From Rhizobium binae (GTDB lineage Bacteria; Pseudomonadota; Alphaproteobacteria; Rhizobiales; Rhizobiaceae): DNA of 64,000 nucleotides. The translations under genes were made by a program, and so were the position numbers. The stretch spans positions 1,243,001 to 1,307,000 of the forward strand of contig NZ_CP071604.1 of assembly GCF_017357225.1 (NCBI RefSeq), written 5' to 3'. The notes under the pieces are model-generated. The model worked only from the letters and a program-made list of their open reading frames with translations. It was not told where the DNA came from and made no database searches. This document shows, piece by piece, positions 1-8,440 of this stretch; position 1 is the first letter of the stretch, and every line of letters begins with the position of its first letter.

Positions 1-496
1 GGAGGAGGGGCTGGTGGAGCCGGTTTCCGTCGCCGCCGCAGGCCGGGGACGCCCGCGTCAGCTCTGGCACCTGACCGCCGCCGGCAACCGCCGCTTTCCC
101 GACGGCCATGCCGAACTGACGGCAAACCTGCTCGCCACCCTCACCGAACAGCTTGGAGCCGCAGCGCTCGATACCGTGATCTCCGCGCGCGAGGCCGAAA
201 CGCTGAAGCGCTATCGCCAAGAGCTGAAAATTGCCGGCGACCTTGCGGCGCGCGTCGAAAGCCTGGCCGCCATCCGCACGCGCGAAGGCTATATGGCCGA
301 TAGCTGGCAGGAGGCCGATGGCTCTTTCATACTGGTCGAAAACCACTGCCCGATCTGCGCGGCCGCATCCGCCTGCGCCGGCTTCTGCCGCTCCGAGCTT
401 GAAACTTTCCGCGCCGTCCTCGGCGCCGGGGTCGAGCGCAGCCAACACATCCTCGCCGGCGCCCGCCGCTGCGCCTACCGCATCACGCCGCGTTGA
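1..496 (+). CDS. HTH transcriptional regulator, 3' part (cut by window edge)
   Basis: The frame is open from the left edge (codons in phase with base 2) to a TGA at 494-496, so the N-terminal DNA-binding helices lie outside the window. What remains starts in the wing of a winged helix (GRGRPRQLWHLT) and continues into a dimerisation/sensor part. A cysteine cluster, CPICAAASACAGFC, is followed by a C-terminal RRCAYRI, giving five Cys in about 55 residues. This arrangement is known from COG2345 (SufR/DeoR-like) regulators and suggests a metal or Fe-S ligand. A GTG at 14 could be mistaken for a start but falls inside the domain. Family is fairly sure; ligand and targets are not visible. Confidence 0.75.
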   Translation, partial: EEGLVEPVSVAAAGRGRPRQLWHLTAAGNRRFPDGHAELTANLLATLTEQLGAAALDTVISAREAETLKRYRQELKIAGDLAARVESLAAIRTREGYMADSWQEADGSFILVENHCPICAAASACAGFCRSELETFRAVLGAGVERSQHILAGARRCAYRITPR

Positions 497-520
497 GGCC
501 TGTCCCGCGGGGCAGGCGCA

Positions 521-1732
521 TCAGGCCGGCTGCCGCGCCTGGCGCCGCTCGCTTTCGAGATAGAGCAGAGCTCCGATCGCCACCAGACCGGCGCCGGCGC
601 CGACGAAGGCGGTGCCGGAATAGTTGGTGATACCGGTGCCGAAGGCGAAGAACCCGGCGGCGATGCCGGTGCCGATGAAACTGTTGAGCGAGATCAGCGA
701 GGTTCCGAGGCCCGGTCGGTCGGCGATCAGGTCCTGCAGATAGGTGATCGGCACGCTGAGGATCGCCGCCGCCCCGCACGCATTGAGGAGGAGCAGCGCG
801 TAAATGTGCCAGCGCGCCGAGGCAAAGCCGAGCAGCATCAGATAGATGCAGTAGATCAGCGCGCCGAAGGCAAGCACATGCACGGTGCGGAAGCGGCGTT
901 GGGCAAAACCCCACAGCATCATGAACGGCATTTCGAGAAAGGCCGTCAATCCGGCCATGAAGCCGACATCGACCACGGTTCCGCCGGCCGCATGGGTAAT
1001 GATCAGCGGCGAGAGCATTCCGTTCAGCCGCTGCAGCCCGAAAAGCAGCGACATGACGACGACGCGCACCAGCACGGCAGGCATGAAGATCCGTTTCAGT
1101 GACGCCAGAAAGCCGGCGTGATCGAGACCGGGGCCGGCCGTGCCGTTGCCGGGAGCGAAGAAGAAATACAGGCAGAAGCAGACGAGGCTCGCGAAGGCCG
1201 CGATCCCATAGGCCGGCGTCATCGACGCCGAATTGGCGAGGTAAAGGCCGATCAGCCCCGGCGCCAGCGCCCAGGAGCCGGAAAACAGCGCCCGCACCGT
1301 CGCCGTAACCGCCGCTGCCTGGCCGCGCTCGATCTGGTTGGTCCTGGCGCGCAGGCTGGCGAAAAGCAGCGAATAGGTGGAATTGCTCATCGGCACCAGC
1401 AGCAGCGTCGAGATGGCGAAGATTGCCGGGCTGTGGATGATCGCGATCGATCCGAAGCCGAGCATGCCGGCAACCGACAGCGCCAGCACCAGCGGCCGCC
1501 GCTCCTTCAGCCTGTCCGACCAGATGCCGAGCGTCAGGCTGGTCGTCACATTGACGATCGCCGAGAAGAACACCAGCGCCGAATAGGCGCCGTTGCTGAG
1601 ACCCAATTCATTGATGCCGATGATCGACTGGTAAGGCACGGTCGAGGCATAGGTAAAGGCGAGCGCGACGAGCGTCACGGTGGGAATGCGGATCCTGTTG
1701 TCGCCAAGGATCAAGGAAAAACTGGATGACAT
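521..1732 (-). CDS. MFS transporter, SetA/SetB-like sugar or drug exporter
   Basis: A polytopic inner-membrane protein of about 400 residues with roughly 12 hydrophobic segments. The loop WSDRLKERRP between helices 2 and 3 is the MFS motif A equivalent. The overall pattern, including a weak second motif QRRFRTVH after helix 8, resembles sugar efflux transporters of the Set family. I place the start at the ATG at 1732 because AGGA lies 9 bases upstream; in-frame ATGs at 1777 and 1804 have no ribosome-binding site. The gene ends 25 bases from the convergent regulator at the left edge. Substrate cannot be read from sequence. Confidence 0.8.
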   Translation of the reverse strand: MSSSFSLILGDNRIRIPTVTLVALAFTYASTVPYQSIIGINELGLSNGAYSALVFFSAIVNVTTSLTLGIWSDRLKERRPLVLALSVAGMLGFGSIAIIHSPAIFAISTLLLVPMSNSTYSLLFASLRARTNQIERGQAAAVTATVRALFSGSWALAPGLIGLYLANSASMTPAYGIAAFASLVCFCLYFFFAPGNGTAGPGLDHAGFLASLKRIFMPAVLVRVVVMSLLFGLQRLNGMLSPLIITHAAGGTVVDVGFMAGLTAFLEMPFMMLWGFAQRRFRTVHVLAFGALIYCIYLMLLGFASARWHIYALLLLNACGAAAILSVPITYLQDLIADRPGLGTSLISLNSFIGTGIAAGFFAFGTGITNYSGTAFVGAGAGLVAIGALLYLESERRQARQPA

Positions 1733-1880
1733 GCGAGCGGTTCCTGACGCATCACCTTTAGCCGGAATCGGAGACATCAGGGAAACGATAGTTTTCGATC
1801 GCATGCGTCAGTTTCTGTGATGAGTATTTGCGAAGAGGCGGTGGCCGTCCGACGGAGCTGCTTGGTCGAGCCCGGGGCTG

Positions 1881-1905
1881 CATTCCAGGCTCAAGGCCTG
1901 GAATG
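1881..1905. repeat. REP-like hairpin in the gap upstream of asparaginase
   Basis: Arms CATTCCAGGC and GCCTGGAATG pair perfectly over 10 bp around a 5-base loop. The hairpin sits in the 355-base non-coding gap between the MFS gene and the asparaginase gene (1733-2087), which otherwise holds no gene I can support. Hairpins with this CATTCCAGGC core are widespread intergenic elements in alphaproteobacteria. It is not followed by a T-run, so it is not a typical terminator. Confidence 0.55.
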
Positions 1906-2087
1906 ACGGAGGGTAGGGGTTCGACCGGCAGAAGGCGCGACTGTCCGGACGGAGAATTGGCACAGGTACTTGCTACTCCGCCGTACCTCACGTACTTGCC
2001 GCACGAAACAGGCCACCCAAACCCCGTTGGCTTTCGCGCCCTGACGGGTTATGGCTGCGGCATCCCACCAGCATCCGGATCAGAGCC

Positions 2088-3095
2088 ATGACCAATCCCG
2101 TCGCCGTCGAAGTCACCCGTGGCCTGCTTGTCGAAAGCCGTCATCGCGGCGCGGTGGCGGTCGTCGATGGCGATGGCAGCCTTGTCTTTTCGCTCGGCGA
2201 TATCGAGGCCGCCGTCTTCCCGCGTTCGGCCTGCAAGGCGATGCAGGCGCTGCCGCTCGTCGAAAGCGGTGCGGCCGACGCCTATGGTTTCGGCGATAAG
2301 GAACTGGCGCTCGCCTGCGCCTCGCATAATGGCGAGGACGAGCATGTGGCGCTTGCCGCTTCGATGCTGGCGCGGGCCGGCCGGGATGCCGAAGCGCTGG
2401 AATGCGGCGCCCATTGGTCGATGAACCAGAAGGTCCTGATCCACCAGGCCCGCACGCTGGAGGCGCCGACGGCGCTGCACAACAACTGCTCCGGCAAACA
2501 TGCCGGCTTCATCTGCGCCTGCTGCCACCGGGGCATCGATCCGAAAGCCTATGTCGGTTATGAGCACCCATTGCAGGTCGAGATCCGCGCGGTGATGGAA
2601 AGCCTGACCGGCGCGGTGCTCGGCGCGGAGACCTGCGGCACCGACGGCTGCTCCATCCCGACCTATGCCGTGCCCTTGCGCAGCCTTGCCCACGGTTTTG
2701 CCAAGATGACGACCGGCAACGGCCTGGAACCTTTGCGCGCCAAGGCCTCCCGCCGCCTGATCGAGGCCTGCATGGCCGAGCCCTTCTATGTCGCCGGCTC
2801 CGGGCGTGCCTGCACGGCGCTGATGCAGATCGCCCCGGGCCGCATCTTCGTCAAAACAGGCGCCGAGGGCGTCTTCTGCGCCGCGATCCCGGAAAAGGGC
2901 ATCGCTATCGCGCTGAAATGCGAGGACGGCGCCACCCGCGCCGCCGAAGCCATGGTAGCGGCGACGCTCGCCCGGTTTTTCGAGACGGAAGACGGCGTGC
3001 ATGCCGCCCTGACGGCCTTTGCCGCAACCTCGATGCGCAATTGGAACGGCATTCATGTCGGCGATATCAGCGTTACCTCGGCTTTGGCGGAATGA
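2088..3095 (+). CDS. L-asparaginase, rhizobial zinc type (PF06089)
   Basis: Hydrolyses L-asparagine to aspartate and ammonia in the cytoplasm. The 335-residue length and motifs fit the Rhizobium etli asparaginase family (ReAIV/ReAV), unrelated to the E. coli enzymes. Seen here: Ser47-x-x-Lys50 (FPRSACK), Ser79 in CASHNG, Cys134 and Lys137 in NNCSGKH, Cys188 in TDGCS and Lys256 in FVKTG. These line up with the published catalytic Ser-Lys pairs and the Cys/Lys/Cys zinc site of ReAV. The ATG at 2088 has only a weak ribosome-binding site. The gene stands alone, not in an ansP-ansB context, which suits the constitutive enzyme; that assignment is inference. It ends directly against the convergent DeoR gene. 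Confidence 0.92.
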   Translation: MTNPVAVEVTRGLLVESRHRGAVAVVDGDGSLVFSLGDIEAAVFPRSACKAMQALPLVESGAADAYGFGDKELALACASHNGEDEHVALAASMLARAGRDAEALECGAHWSMNQKVLIHQARTLEAPTALHNNCSGKHAGFICACCHRGIDPKAYVGYEHPLQVEIRAVMESLTGAVLGAETCGTDGCSIPTYAVPLRSLAHGFAKMTTGNGLEPLRAKASRRLIEACMAEPFYVAGSGRACTALMQIAPGRIFVKTGAEGVFCAAIPEKGIAIALKCEDGATRAAEAMVAATLARFFETEDGVHAALTAFAATSMRNWNGIHVGDISVTSALAE

Positions 3096-3851
3096 CTATG
3101 CCACGGCAATCGTGCCGTTGAGATCGCGATAGGGCTTCAGCCGTTCAGCAGATATCTCCGCCGGCACGATCAGCCCCGCCACCTCGGCAATTCCAAGCAC
3201 CGGACAGGGTGAGACGAGGTCGAACTTCTCCTGCGTCAGCAGCACATGCGTTTCGGCCGAGCAGCGGGCGATATGGCGCTTGATCGCCGCTTCCTCGAAA
3301 TCGCCAGTGGATAGCCCATGCACGGGATGGGCGGCGGTGACGCCGAGGAAAAACAGGTCGGGGCGCAGTTGCGAGATCGCCGCCATCGCCGCCGCCCCCG
3401 TCGCCACCATCGAATGTTTGTAGAGCCGGCCGCCGGCAAGAATCACCTCGGCCGTCGGATGGTGCTCCAGCTCGGCGGCGATCGTCGGGCTGTGGGTCGC
3501 AACGGTGAGCGGCATTTCGCGCGGCAGATGCCTGGCGATCTCCGCCGTCGTCGTGCCGCCGTCGAGAAAGATCATCTGCCCCGGCCTGGCCATCGCCGCC
3601 GCCGCCGCCCCGAGCCGCGCCTTGATCTCGGACGAGACGCTGCGCCGCGCGGTGAAATCGGGCAGATCCGGCGATAACGGCATCGCCCCGCCATGCACGC
3701 GTTTCAACAGCCCTTCCGCCGCCATTTCTCGGAGGTCGCGCCGGATCGTGTCCTCCGAAAGTGAAAAATCCTCGGCGACGCGCTTGGCGATCACCTGGCC
3801 GTCACGGCGCAATATGTCGAGGATCAGGGCCTTGCGTTGCGTGGTCAGCAT
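3096..3851 (-). CDS. DeoR-family transcriptional regulator
   Basis: A two-domain repressor of about 251 residues. The N-terminal DeoR HTH has the signature LSEDTIRRDLREMAAEGLLKRVHGGA. The C-terminal DeoRC sensor domain contains DGGTTTAEIARHL, the phosphosugar-binding fold typical of the family. The ATG at 3851 (MLTTQRKALIL) is chosen because GGAAG precedes it and family members begin just before this helix; an in-frame ATG at 3908 would add 19 unlikely residues. Its stop abuts the stop of the asparaginase gene with no gap. It is divergent from the DUF4406-like gene at 3990, so that gene or an unlinked sugar operon may be a target. Confidence 0.88.
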   Translation of the reverse strand: MLTTQRKALILDILRRDGQVIAKRVAEDFSLSEDTIRRDLREMAAEGLLKRVHGGAMPLSPDLPDFTARRSVSSEIKARLGAAAAAMARPGQMIFLDGGTTTAEIARHLPREMPLTVATHSPTIAAELEHHPTAEVILAGGRLYKHSMVATGAAAMAAISQLRPDLFFLGVTAAHPVHGLSTGDFEEAAIKRHIARCSAETHVLLTQEKFDLVSPCPVLGIAEVAGLIVPAEISAERLKPYRDLNGTIAVA

Positions 3852-3888
3852 CGTCTTCCGCACGAAATTGAACGAGATGGCATGATGT

Positions 3889-3925
3889 TGCACGGAATGA
3901 CTCGACATTCAAGAATTATCGTGCA
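3889..3925. promoter_or_regulatory. candidate DeoR operator half-sites
   Basis: TGCACG at 3889-3894 and its inverse CGTGCA at 3920-3925 flank a 25-base AT-richer stretch between the divergent DeoR gene and the 3990 gene. A further related GCACGAAAT lies at 3860-3868. Position and symmetry suit autoregulation, but DeoR sites are variable and no binding evidence exists. Confidence 0.3.
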
Positions 3926-3989
3926 TTTTCGGGAAATCCCGTTCATGAGGGCCGGGAGTGCTCACGCATAGGGCGGAGCGAAGGAGTGG

Positions 3990-4349
3990 ATGATGTTGAT
4001 TTTGATTGCCGGCCCCTACCGGTCGGGAACCGGCGACGACCCGGAAAAGATGGCCGCCAACCTGAGGCGGCTGGAGGAACCCTCGCACAAGCTGTTTGCC
4101 GCCGGCCACGTGCCGATGATCGGTGAATGGGTGGCGCTGCCGATCTGGCGTGCCGCCGGCGGCAAGTCGGTTGGCGATGCTCTCTACGAAGAGATCTTCC
4201 ACCCGGTCGCCGGCCGGCTGCTGCAACTCTGCGAGGGCGTGCTGCGGCTGCCGGGCGATTCCAAAGGCGCTGACAACGACGTGCGTATCGCCAGAGAACG
4301 CGGCATCCCGGTCTGGCACCGGCTGGAGGATGTGCCGGGCTGCGGCTGA
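3990..4349 (+). CDS. DUF4406-like protein (nucleoside deoxyribosyltransferase fold)
   Basis: A 119-residue cytoplasmic protein. The opening LILIAGPYRSG and a later GDSKGADNDVRIARERGIPVW match the small nucleoside 2-deoxyribosyltransferase-like/DUF4406 proteins, where the first motif forms a nucleotide-binding strand-loop and the second a late helix. AAGGAG lies a few bases before the ATG at 3990. Divergent from the DeoR gene. Enzyme activity and substrate are not known; the family link is moderate. Confidence 0.7.
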   Translation: MMLILIAGPYRSGTGDDPEKMAANLRRLEEPSHKLFAAGHVPMIGEWVALPIWRAAGGKSVGDALYEEIFHPVAGRLLQLCEGVLRLPGDSKGADNDVRIARERGIPVWHRLEDVPGCG

Positions 4350-4357
4350 GTGGCGTT

Positions 4358-4503
4358 GCCCCTCACCCTAGCCCTCTCCCCGTTCTGACGGGGAGAGGGG
4401 ACGTGCCAAACGCAACCTTGAGATAGAGGAAGCGGGTGCGGCATACCCCTTCTCCCCGTCAGACCGGGGAGAATGTGGCGGCAGCCGGATGAGGGGCAGC
4501 CCC
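4358..4503. repeat. RIME-like mosaic palindromic repeat, copy A
   Basis: A gene-free segment made of palindromes: CCCTCTCCCCG and CGGGGAGAGGG around a short loop, then CTTCTCCCCG with CGGGGAGAA, ending in GCGGCAGCCGGATGAGGGGC. The same blocks recur at 28926-29070 (inverted) and 32871-33029. This is the architecture described for rhizobial intergenic mosaic elements (RIME). The rest of the gap up to 4613 holds only the promoter region of the next gene. Confidence 0.7.
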
Positions 4504-4613
4504 CTGGCATGCCGATCATAGTCTGGCTGCCGAAAGCCTAAGTAAACCACCATCTCCCGGTTCCGGCGCACCAATCCCCGCGCTATAAGAGTGCCGAACG
4601 GGAGACGACAACC

Positions 4614-5234
4614 ATGCTGACATTATATTACGCGTCTGGAACCTGCGCGCTCGCAAGCCTGATCGCCCTGGAAGAATCCGGCCTGGCCTTCGAAACGAAG
4701 ACACTCAGCTTTGCAAACGGCGAGCAGCGTTCACCGGAGTATCTGCAGATCAATCCGAAAGGGCGGGTGCCGGCGCTGGTCACCGAGCGCGGCGTGCTGA
4801 CGGAAACGCCGGCGATCCTCGGCTTCATCGCTGAAAGCTCGCCGGCCGCCAAGCTCGCGCCGCTCGGCGATGCCTTCGAGATGGCGCGGCTGCAGTCCTT
4901 CAACAGCTATCTCTGCTCGACCGTGCATGTGAACCATGCCCATCGCCGGCGCGGCTCGCGCTGGGCCGACGAGCCGGCGGCAATCGAAGCGATGAAGGCC
5001 AGGGTCCCACAGAATATGGCCGATTGCTTCACGCTAATCGAAGAGAAGATGTTCGAAGGCCCCTGGGTGATGGGCGAAACCTATTCGCTCGCCGATCCCT
5101 ATCTCTTCGTCATCACCGATTGGCTGCCGGCCGACGGCGTCGATCCCGCCCGCTTCGCAAAGGTCAACGACCACCACGCCCGCATGCTGCAGCGTCCCGC
5201 CGTCCAGCGGGCGCTGGTCTATGACCGGGGCTGA
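4614..5234 (+). CDS. glutathione S-transferase, beta-class-like
   Basis: A 206-residue cytoplasmic thioredoxin-fold transferase. The N-terminal domain opens MLTLYYASGTCALASLIALEE, placing a cysteine at residue 11, as in beta-class GSTs that use Cys rather than Tyr or Ser. NPKGRVPAL supplies the cis-proline and TETPAIL the ESxAI-like glutathione-binding turn. The C-terminal helical domain has the usual YSLADPYLF motif. GGGAGACGACAACC precedes the ATG. Probably detoxification or disulfide chemistry; the substrate is unknown. It does not appear to be co-transcribed with a neighbour. Confidence 0.88.
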   Translation: MLTLYYASGTCALASLIALEESGLAFETKTLSFANGEQRSPEYLQINPKGRVPALVTERGVLTETPAILGFIAESSPAAKLAPLGDAFEMARLQSFNSYLCSTVHVNHAHRRRGSRWADEPAAIEAMKARVPQNMADCFTLIEEKMFEGPWVMGETYSLADPYLFVITDWLPADGVDPARFAKVNDHHARMLQRPAVQRALVYDRG

Positions 5235-5479
5235 TGGCTTAACTGAGGCCCGCGGGGCAGGGTGGACCGCCGAATTCCCGGAGGTCATGCAGAGCTCTCC
5301 CAGGAGTCGATCACCGGCCCGTCGATGTCCCCAAGCGGCCGGATCGCGGCGATTCGGCCCCATTCTACGGCGATCTGATAGGCCGACTTCCGCCGCAAGC
5401 CGCTTCAAGCGCTCGAAGATAAGGCCGACATCGCCCGCCATTGTCCCGCCTCTCGCCTTGGGCGAAACTTGGCACGATG

Positions 5480-5680
5480 TCACGCGCATTTCGCCAGGGG
5501 CGGTTTCACCTCTGCCTGAAAGCCGGTCTCCACCCCAAGCGGCAGATCCGCAATTTCGCGCAGCGACATGCGCTGGACGTCGGGATGACGCAGCGGATCC
5601 TCTTCCCAAGCGGGGACATTGGCAGGTTGCGCGCTCCCGGCTCCAGCAACAGGCCTCAAGAAAAACTTCAGCAACGACAT
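5480..5680 (-). CDS. small hypothetical protein
   Basis: A 66-residue reading frame starting MSLLKFFLRP, followed by PAWEEDPLRHPDVQRMSLREIADLPL. The DPLxHPDxxRMSxREIADLP string looks like a real small rhizobial protein rather than a shadow frame, and it is the only coherent protein in the 5235-5792 gap. The start at 5680 has no clear Shine-Dalgarno. Just 3' on the same strand another frame gives GDVGLIFERLKRLAAEVGLSD, so the gene may once have been longer and is now frameshifted. Function unknown. Confidence 0.4.
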   Translation of the reverse strand: MSLLKFFLRPVAGAGSAQPANVPAWEEDPLRHPDVQRMSLREIADLPLGVETGFQAEVKPPLAKCA

Positions 5681-5792
5681 GGCGGGCCCCGCTTTCTTCA
5701 ACGGTACTGGATCATGACTTTTGAGTGCAATGTCGGCCACCACGGGCGGATTTTCAATTGAGATTGCCGAGGTGCTGTTATAGAAAAACTAT

Positions 5793-6689
5793 ATGAAGAA
5801 CCTCAACACCGTCCATCTCAATGGCCTCAGGGCGCTGGAAGCCGTCGGTCGTCTTGGCTCGCTGCAGGCAGCGGCTGATGAGCTCGGCGTCTCGGTCGGC
5901 GCCGTCAGTCAGCAGGTGATCAAGGCCGAAGCGCAACTGGGGCAAGTGATCTTCGAGCGCACCGCCCGGGGTATGGTTGCCACCGAACCGGGCCGGCCGG
6001 TGCTCGCAGCGCTCGACGAAGGCTTTGCCCGTCTTTCGCAGGCGGTATCGATCGCCGGCCGTAAGGACGATACGATCCTGACGATTTCGGTGGCGCCGGT
6101 CTTCGCCGCCCGCTGGCTCGTCTGCCGGCTCGATCGCTTCGCCGAGCGCCACCCTGACATCAAGCTGCGGCTGGATGCGACGACCAGTCTCGTTAATCCC
6201 GCCCTCGGCGATGTTGATATCGGCATCCGCGTCGGGAATGGCCGATGGCCCGACGTGAAGGCTGAGCTGCTGCTGGAACAGGAGGTCTTTCCCGTCTGTT
6301 CGCCCGAGATGGCGGCGAAACTGCGTGAACCCGCCGATATCCTGGCCCTGCCGGCGGTGATCGACGGCCGCGCCATGTTCAGCTGGGAGGTCTGGATGCA
6401 CGAGGCCGGACTTTCGGGCGCGACGCTTGCGACGCGCCACGTCTTCAACGATGCCTCGCTGTGCCTCGATGCGGCGATCGCCGGCCAAGGCATGATGCTC
6501 GCCTGGCAGACTCTTGCCGCCTTTGCACTGGCTGAAGGCCGGCTGGCAGCGCCGTTCGGCATTCGCGCGAAAACCGGCTTCGGCCATTATTTCATCACCG
6601 CCGAGCGTGTGCGCGAGCCGAAGAAGGTCAAGGATTTCAAGGCGTGGATCCGCGAGGAAATGGACGGCACGCTCGCGCTCTTCCGATGA
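5793..6689 (+). CDS. LysR-family regulator, GcvA-like
   Basis: 298 residues. The N-terminal winged HTH reads LNGLRALEAVGRLGSLQAAADELGVSVGAVSQQV, with the substrate-binding domain from about residue 90. The N-terminal NGLRALEA and AVSQQVIKAE patterns are those of the GcvA/AmpR subgroup. It ends directly against the stop of the convergent GST gene (6690), so the two may have been retained as a pair, but the LysR target is usually divergent and nothing divergent is adjacent here. Confidence 0.85.
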   Translation: MKNLNTVHLNGLRALEAVGRLGSLQAAADELGVSVGAVSQQVIKAEAQLGQVIFERTARGMVATEPGRPVLAALDEGFARLSQAVSIAGRKDDTILTISVAPVFAARWLVCRLDRFAERHPDIKLRLDATTSLVNPALGDVDIGIRVGNGRWPDVKAELLLEQEVFPVCSPEMAAKLREPADILALPAVIDGRAMFSWEVWMHEAGLSGATLATRHVFNDASLCLDAAIAGQGMMLAWQTLAAFALAEGRLAAPFGIRAKTGFGHYFITAERVREPKKVKDFKAWIREEMDGTLALFR

Positions 6690-7355
6690 TCAGACCTCGA
6701 TCGGCTCCTTGCCGCGCGTCTCCTGCATTCTCTTGTAGGCGGGGCGGGACTGGCAGCGCTCGATCCACGCCTTGATGTTCGGATGGGCATCGAACAGCGC
6801 CGCCTCGCTCTGAGCGTAGCGCAGCACCTCGGCAATGTTGAGGTCGGCGACGGTGAAGCGGTCGCCGACGATCCACTGGCGGCCGGCAAGATGACTTTCG
6901 AGCGCCGCCAGCGGCCGGCGCAGCCCGTAGCCGGCGGCCGCGATCGTCTGCTTGCCCTCCTCGCTGTTTTCGAGCCCGTTATCGTAGGTCAGCACGATCC
7001 GCACCGAATGCGGCTCGACCTGCGAGGCCGCCCAGATCGTCCACATCGTCAGCAATCCGTCTTCTTCGACGGTTTGTCCGGAAAGCGGCCCGCCATGTTT
7101 GCGGGCGAGGTAGAGATTAATCGCCAGCGACTCGTGCATGACGAGATCGCCGTCGCGTATGCTGGGGATCTGCGCCATCGGGTTGAGGGCCGCGAAATCG
7201 GGTGAATGCGTGTTGAGCGGCGCCTCTTCGGCGAGCGGGTCGGCAAGCCGCCTGGCCTGCAGCACCGGCACGGAGCGGTATTCGAGCCCGAGTTCTTCCG
7301 CCATCCAGTAGACGCGCGAGGCGCGCGATCGATAGACGCCATAGATTGTCAGCAT
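6690..7355 (-). CDS. glutathione S-transferase family protein
   Basis: About 221 residues with the N-terminal thioredoxin-like domain ([21 protein letters not shown]), NPMAQIPSI carrying the cis-proline, and [11 protein letters not shown] as the glutathione-binding turn. The C-terminal all-helical domain contains [14 protein letters not shown]. The active residue near position 9-10 is Ser/Arg (YRSRAS) rather than Cys. I choose the ATG at 7355 because AAGGGG lies 8 bases upstream; the ATG at 7361 overlaps that site. Different subfamily from the GST at 4614. Substrate unknown. Confidence 0.85.
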   Translation of the reverse strand: MLTIYGVYRSRASRVYWMAEELGLEYRSVPVLQARRLADPLAEEAPLNTHSPDFAALNPMAQIPSIRDGDLVMHESLAINLYLARKHGGPLSGQTVEEDGLLTMWTIWAASQVEPHSVRIVLTYDNGLENSEEGKQTIAAAGYGLRRPLAALESHLAGRQWIVGDRFTVADLNIAEVLRYAQSEAALFDAHPNIKAWIERCQSRPAYKRMQETRGKEPIEV

Positions 7356-7356
7356 G

Positions 7357-7393
7357 CCCATATCCCCTTGATGTTCCCCATATCCCGTTGATG
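7357..7393. repeat. tandem duplication over the GST ribosome-binding site
   Basis: CCCATATCCCCTTGATG (7357-7373) is repeated at 7377-7393 with one mismatch. On the minus strand this gives two successive Shine-Dalgarno-like blocks, AACGGGATATGG and AAGGGGATATGG, the second serving the GST gene. It looks like a 20-bp slippage duplication. Confidence 0.5.
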
Positions 7394-7610
7394 GTTAGAG
7401 AAACGGTAAACGCCGGATCACTCCCGGAAAAGTCCTCGCCGCTGATGGGACGATGAAAGCTTTTGATGCGGCCAGGCTCGTTCCCGATCAGGTCGAGCGC
7501 AATTGGGGAACAATGAGTGGGCGGGTGGGTTGGACCCTCAGACAGGCGCCGTCGACGCGCCCGAAGCGATGGGCCGCGTGCGCAGCGCGCGCCAGGCAAA
7601 GGAGGAACTC

Positions 7611-7850
7611 ATGGCAGGCAAAAAGACGCATGAACAGCAGCTTCGTGTCATCGAAAAACGCGAGAAATCCGCAAATGCCGGCGAGGAATTCGACGCCAGG
7701 GCAGATCTGCAACGCAATGAGCAGGCGAGGGAAGCCTATCGGAAACGCGGTGATCTGAAGGCCGACCCGGACACCGGCAACGAGGACCGGGCGATGGTGC
7801 GCGGCCGCAACCAGGAGAGCGAGCATAAAAAGGGGAGCGGTCGTCCCTGA
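7611..7850 (+). CDS. small hydrophilic hypothetical protein
   Basis: 79 residues, highly charged (Lys/Glu/Arg-rich) and without hydrophobic segments: it begins MAGKKTHEQQLRVIEKREK and ends in a HKKGSGRP tail. The start is fixed by AAAGGAGG six bases before the ATG at 7611; longer in-frame starts upstream lack a site. It lies 53 bases before the PEBP gene on the same strand and may share its transcript. Composition resembles small stress-linked rhizobial proteins; function unknown. Confidence 0.7.
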   Translation: MAGKKTHEQQLRVIEKREKSANAGEEFDARADLQRNEQAREAYRKRGDLKADPDTGNEDRAMVRGRNQESEHKKGSGRP

Positions 7851-7903
7851 CGGTGAAGGAGCCTCCGATAGAAAAGGAGCCCAGATCAAAAAAGGAGAAC
7901 GTC

Positions 7904-8368
7904 ATGACCTTGACATTGATCAGCAAGGCTTTTGCCGAGGATCAGCCGATCCCGAAGAAATATGCGCGAGCCGGCGAGAACCTCTTTCCGCCGCTTGCCT
8001 GGAGCGGTGCTCCCGCCGAAACCCGAAGCTTCGCTCTGGTGGTCGAGGATCCGGACGCTCCGCGCGGCACGTTCCGCCATTGCGGCATCGCCAATATCCC
8101 GGCGCAGTGGACCGAACTTGCCGAAAGCGCCGATACTGCGCCGGAGCAGGCGCCACGGTTCTACAAGAACGATTTCGGCAATGCCCGCTACGACGGCCCG
8201 CAGCCACCGGCCGGCGATCGCCCGCATCACTATATCTTCCGCCTCGCGGCCCTCGACGTGCCGAAGCTCTCGGTTCCGGATGCCGCCGGCATCAGCGCCA
8301 TGTGGGCGGAGGCAAAGAAACACGCATTGGCGGAAGCGAGCGTGACCGGTACCTATCAGACGCAATGA
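7904..8368 (+). CDS. YbhB/YbcL-family (PEBP, Raf kinase inhibitor-like) protein
   Basis: 154 residues of the phosphatidylethanolamine-binding-protein fold. Seen: the ligand-site motif VVEDPDAPRGTFRHCGIANIP (D-P-D-A-P plus H) and the second motif DRPHHYIFRLAALD. No signal peptide, so cytoplasmic. AAAAGGAGAACGTC precedes the ATG at 7904; an upstream in-frame ATG at 7853 would add a Lys-rich leader without family support. Bacterial members bind small anions, but their physiological role is unsettled. Confidence 0.88.
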   Translation: MTLTLISKAFAEDQPIPKKYARAGENLFPPLAWSGAPAETRSFALVVEDPDAPRGTFRHCGIANIPAQWTELAESADTAPEQAPRFYKNDFGNARYDGPQPPAGDRPHHYIFRLAALDVPKLSVPDAAGISAMWAEAKKHALAEASVTGTYQTQ

Positions 8369-8440
8369 CGACGATCAGATTTTGCGTGAAGGCTCGGATG
8401 TGCGCAGAGCCGCCGCAAGTGCACAAGCGGCTTCCGCCGT

